The notes under the pieces are model-generated. The model saw only the letters and a program-made list of their open reading frames with translations, had not been told where the DNA came from and did not search any database. Positions 5,216-5,726 of a stretch of DNA of 5,726 nucleotides are shown piece after piece (within the stretch, counting starts at the first letter, position 1; the number at the start of each line of letters is the position of its first letter). Source of the stretch: Acidimicrobiaceae bacterium (lineage in GTDB: Bacteria; Actinomycetota; Acidimicrobiia; Acidimicrobiales; Poriferisodalaceae); the NCBI GenBank assembly GCA_002713975.1, contig PAVP01000054.1, forward strand, positions 9,482 to 15,207, read 5' to 3'. The translations under genes were made by a program, and so were the position numbers.

Positions 5216-5262
5216 GAGGATGATGGAACGGTCACAAATCAAAACGAAGAGTTGAGGAAAAG

Positions 5263-5634
5263 TCAGTCGCCGAGATTTCTGATCTCCTGCTGCAAACGCG
5301 ACCGTAAGGTTTTAGGCAAGTTATCGACCACCAGGTCGTAGCTATCTTCAATCCATTCCCGAACCTCCTTCAAAGGAATGGATCCATCAAGGAACACACG
5401 GTTCCAATGCTTTTTGTGAAAATTGCTAGCCCGAACAGCTGAATATTTTTGGCGAAGGGATTCAGCTTTACCTGGATCACATTTGACTGTCACTGAAACG
5501 GTCTCGGAACCGAACGGAAGCAAAGCAAACATTTTGCCACCGACTTTGAACACAGATACGTGTTCACCGAAAGGGAAATCCTCTATTGCCTCAGGTTGCT
5601 CTAGACATATTTGGACCAAGAGATCTCTGGTCAT
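5263..5634 (-). CDS. YjbR/MmcQ family protein (CyaY-like fold)
   Basis: A 123-aa member of the YjbR/MmcQ family (formerly DUF419), small single-domain proteins with a CyaY-like alpha/beta fold proposed to bind DNA; their exact role is unsettled. Signatures are EDFPFGEHVSVFKVGGKMFALL (18-39), VTVKCDP (48-54), the conserved HKKHWNRVFLDGS (73-85) and the C-terminal SYDLVVDNLPK (98-108). The reading frame can be extended six codons upstream to a TTG at 5652, but ATG at 5634 is preferred. It has GGAG (5643-5640) 5 nt upstream, and the extra residues (MGNGAR) are not family-like. Length is typical. The gene is convergent with the region to its left, with a terminator hairpin between them, and divergent from the partial gene at the right edge, 48 bp away. 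Confidence 0.9.
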   Translation of the reverse strand: MTRDLLVQICLEQPEAIEDFPFGEHVSVFKVGGKMFALLPFGSETVSVTVKCDPGKAESLRQKYSAVRASNFHKKHWNRVFLDGSIPLKEVREWIEDSYDLVVDNLPKTLRSRLQQEIRNLGD

Positions 5635-5639
5635 TCTCG

Positions 5640-5643
5640 CTCC
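5640..5643 (-). promoter_or_regulatory. Shine-Dalgarno deciding the YjbR start
   Basis: GGAG on the - strand lies 5 nt before the ATG at 5634. It lies inside the six-codon extension that a TTG start at 5652 would need, so the ATG is the better start. Confidence 0.65.
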
Positions 5644-5682
5644 ATTCCCCAATTACAGCAGTTGAGATGGCACTATGCGACG

Positions 5683-5726
5683 ATGAGCAATGGCGACGAA
5701 AACCTTGAATTCGAATGCCCCCGTTG
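5683..5726 (+). CDS. Probable start of a small zinc-ribbon-type protein (partial)
   Basis: The ATG at 5683 opens a frame running off the right edge: MSNGDENLEFECPR, followed by TG of a codon that would be Cys (or Trp). An acidic N-terminus leading straight into Cys-Pro-Arg-(Cys) is how small actinobacterial zinc-ribbon proteins often begin. It is divergent from the YjbR gene. The ribosome binding site is weak; GAGATGG at 5664-5670 is 12 nt away. An ATG at 5668 in another frame stops within the window. With 14 full codons the call rests on composition and the partial Cys motif. Confidence 0.4.
   Translation, partial: MSNGDENLEFECPR

Noticed and set aside
5635..5652. TTG start giving YjbR six extra residues
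   Set aside because: The ATG at 5634 has a well-spaced GGAG and matches the usual start of the family.

Overview
The window is bacterial chromosome of about even GC. Four of the six complete protein genes start with GTG, and the genes are tightly packed. The nei-type gene resembles mycobacterial Nei1 (MPEGHTIHRL start, SPQGRFA, AWGKHLF and LGPDPLR motifs). Together with the stand-alone RecB/Cas4-like nuclease, this points to an actinobacterium, perhaps a moderate-GC lineage such as Acidimicrobiia. The lineage is inferred from family resemblance; the window contains no rRNA marker.

Layout. On the + strand at 58-1691 are a PD-(D/E)XK nuclease with four putative Fe-S cysteines and mutM (formamidopyrimidine-DNA glycosylase), 14 bp apart and probably one operon. 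On the - strand at 3953-1699 are a nei-type glycosylase and, downstream of it, a 14-TM DHA2-type MFS exporter. The exporter converges on mutM with a 7-bp gap. At 3993-4889 (+), divergent from nei across 39 bp, is a P1/S58-family N-terminal-nucleophile hydrolase. A 373-bp stretch without a conventional gene (4890-5262) follows. After it come a YjbR/MmcQ-family gene (5634-5263, -) and, at the right edge, the probable start of a divergent gene with a Cys motif (5683 onward, +).

Function. Three of the genes concern DNA: a nuclease and two base-excision glycosylases of different Fpg/Nei subfamilies, which would remove oxidised purines (MutM) and oxidised pyrimidines or related lesions (Nei). The exporter, the hydrolase and the YjbR protein have no evident link to repair beyond adjacency.

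The most unusual stretch is 4890-5262. It holds a 16-nt Shine-Dalgarno sequence (4963-4978) able to pair along its whole length, with one G:U pair, with the usual 3' end of actinobacterial 16S rRNA. A 13-codon ORF follows (4984-5025). It carries a second, in-frame copy of GGAGGTGGTC, and its stop codon lies where the +1 frame stays open for 39 more codons. A long imperfect hairpin (5040-5087), several competing complementary segments and a strong terminator (5176-5215) complete what looks like a separate small transcription unit. It may encode a leader peptide, a small protein or a regulatory RNA. Its function is not known to me and cannot be decided from one sequence.
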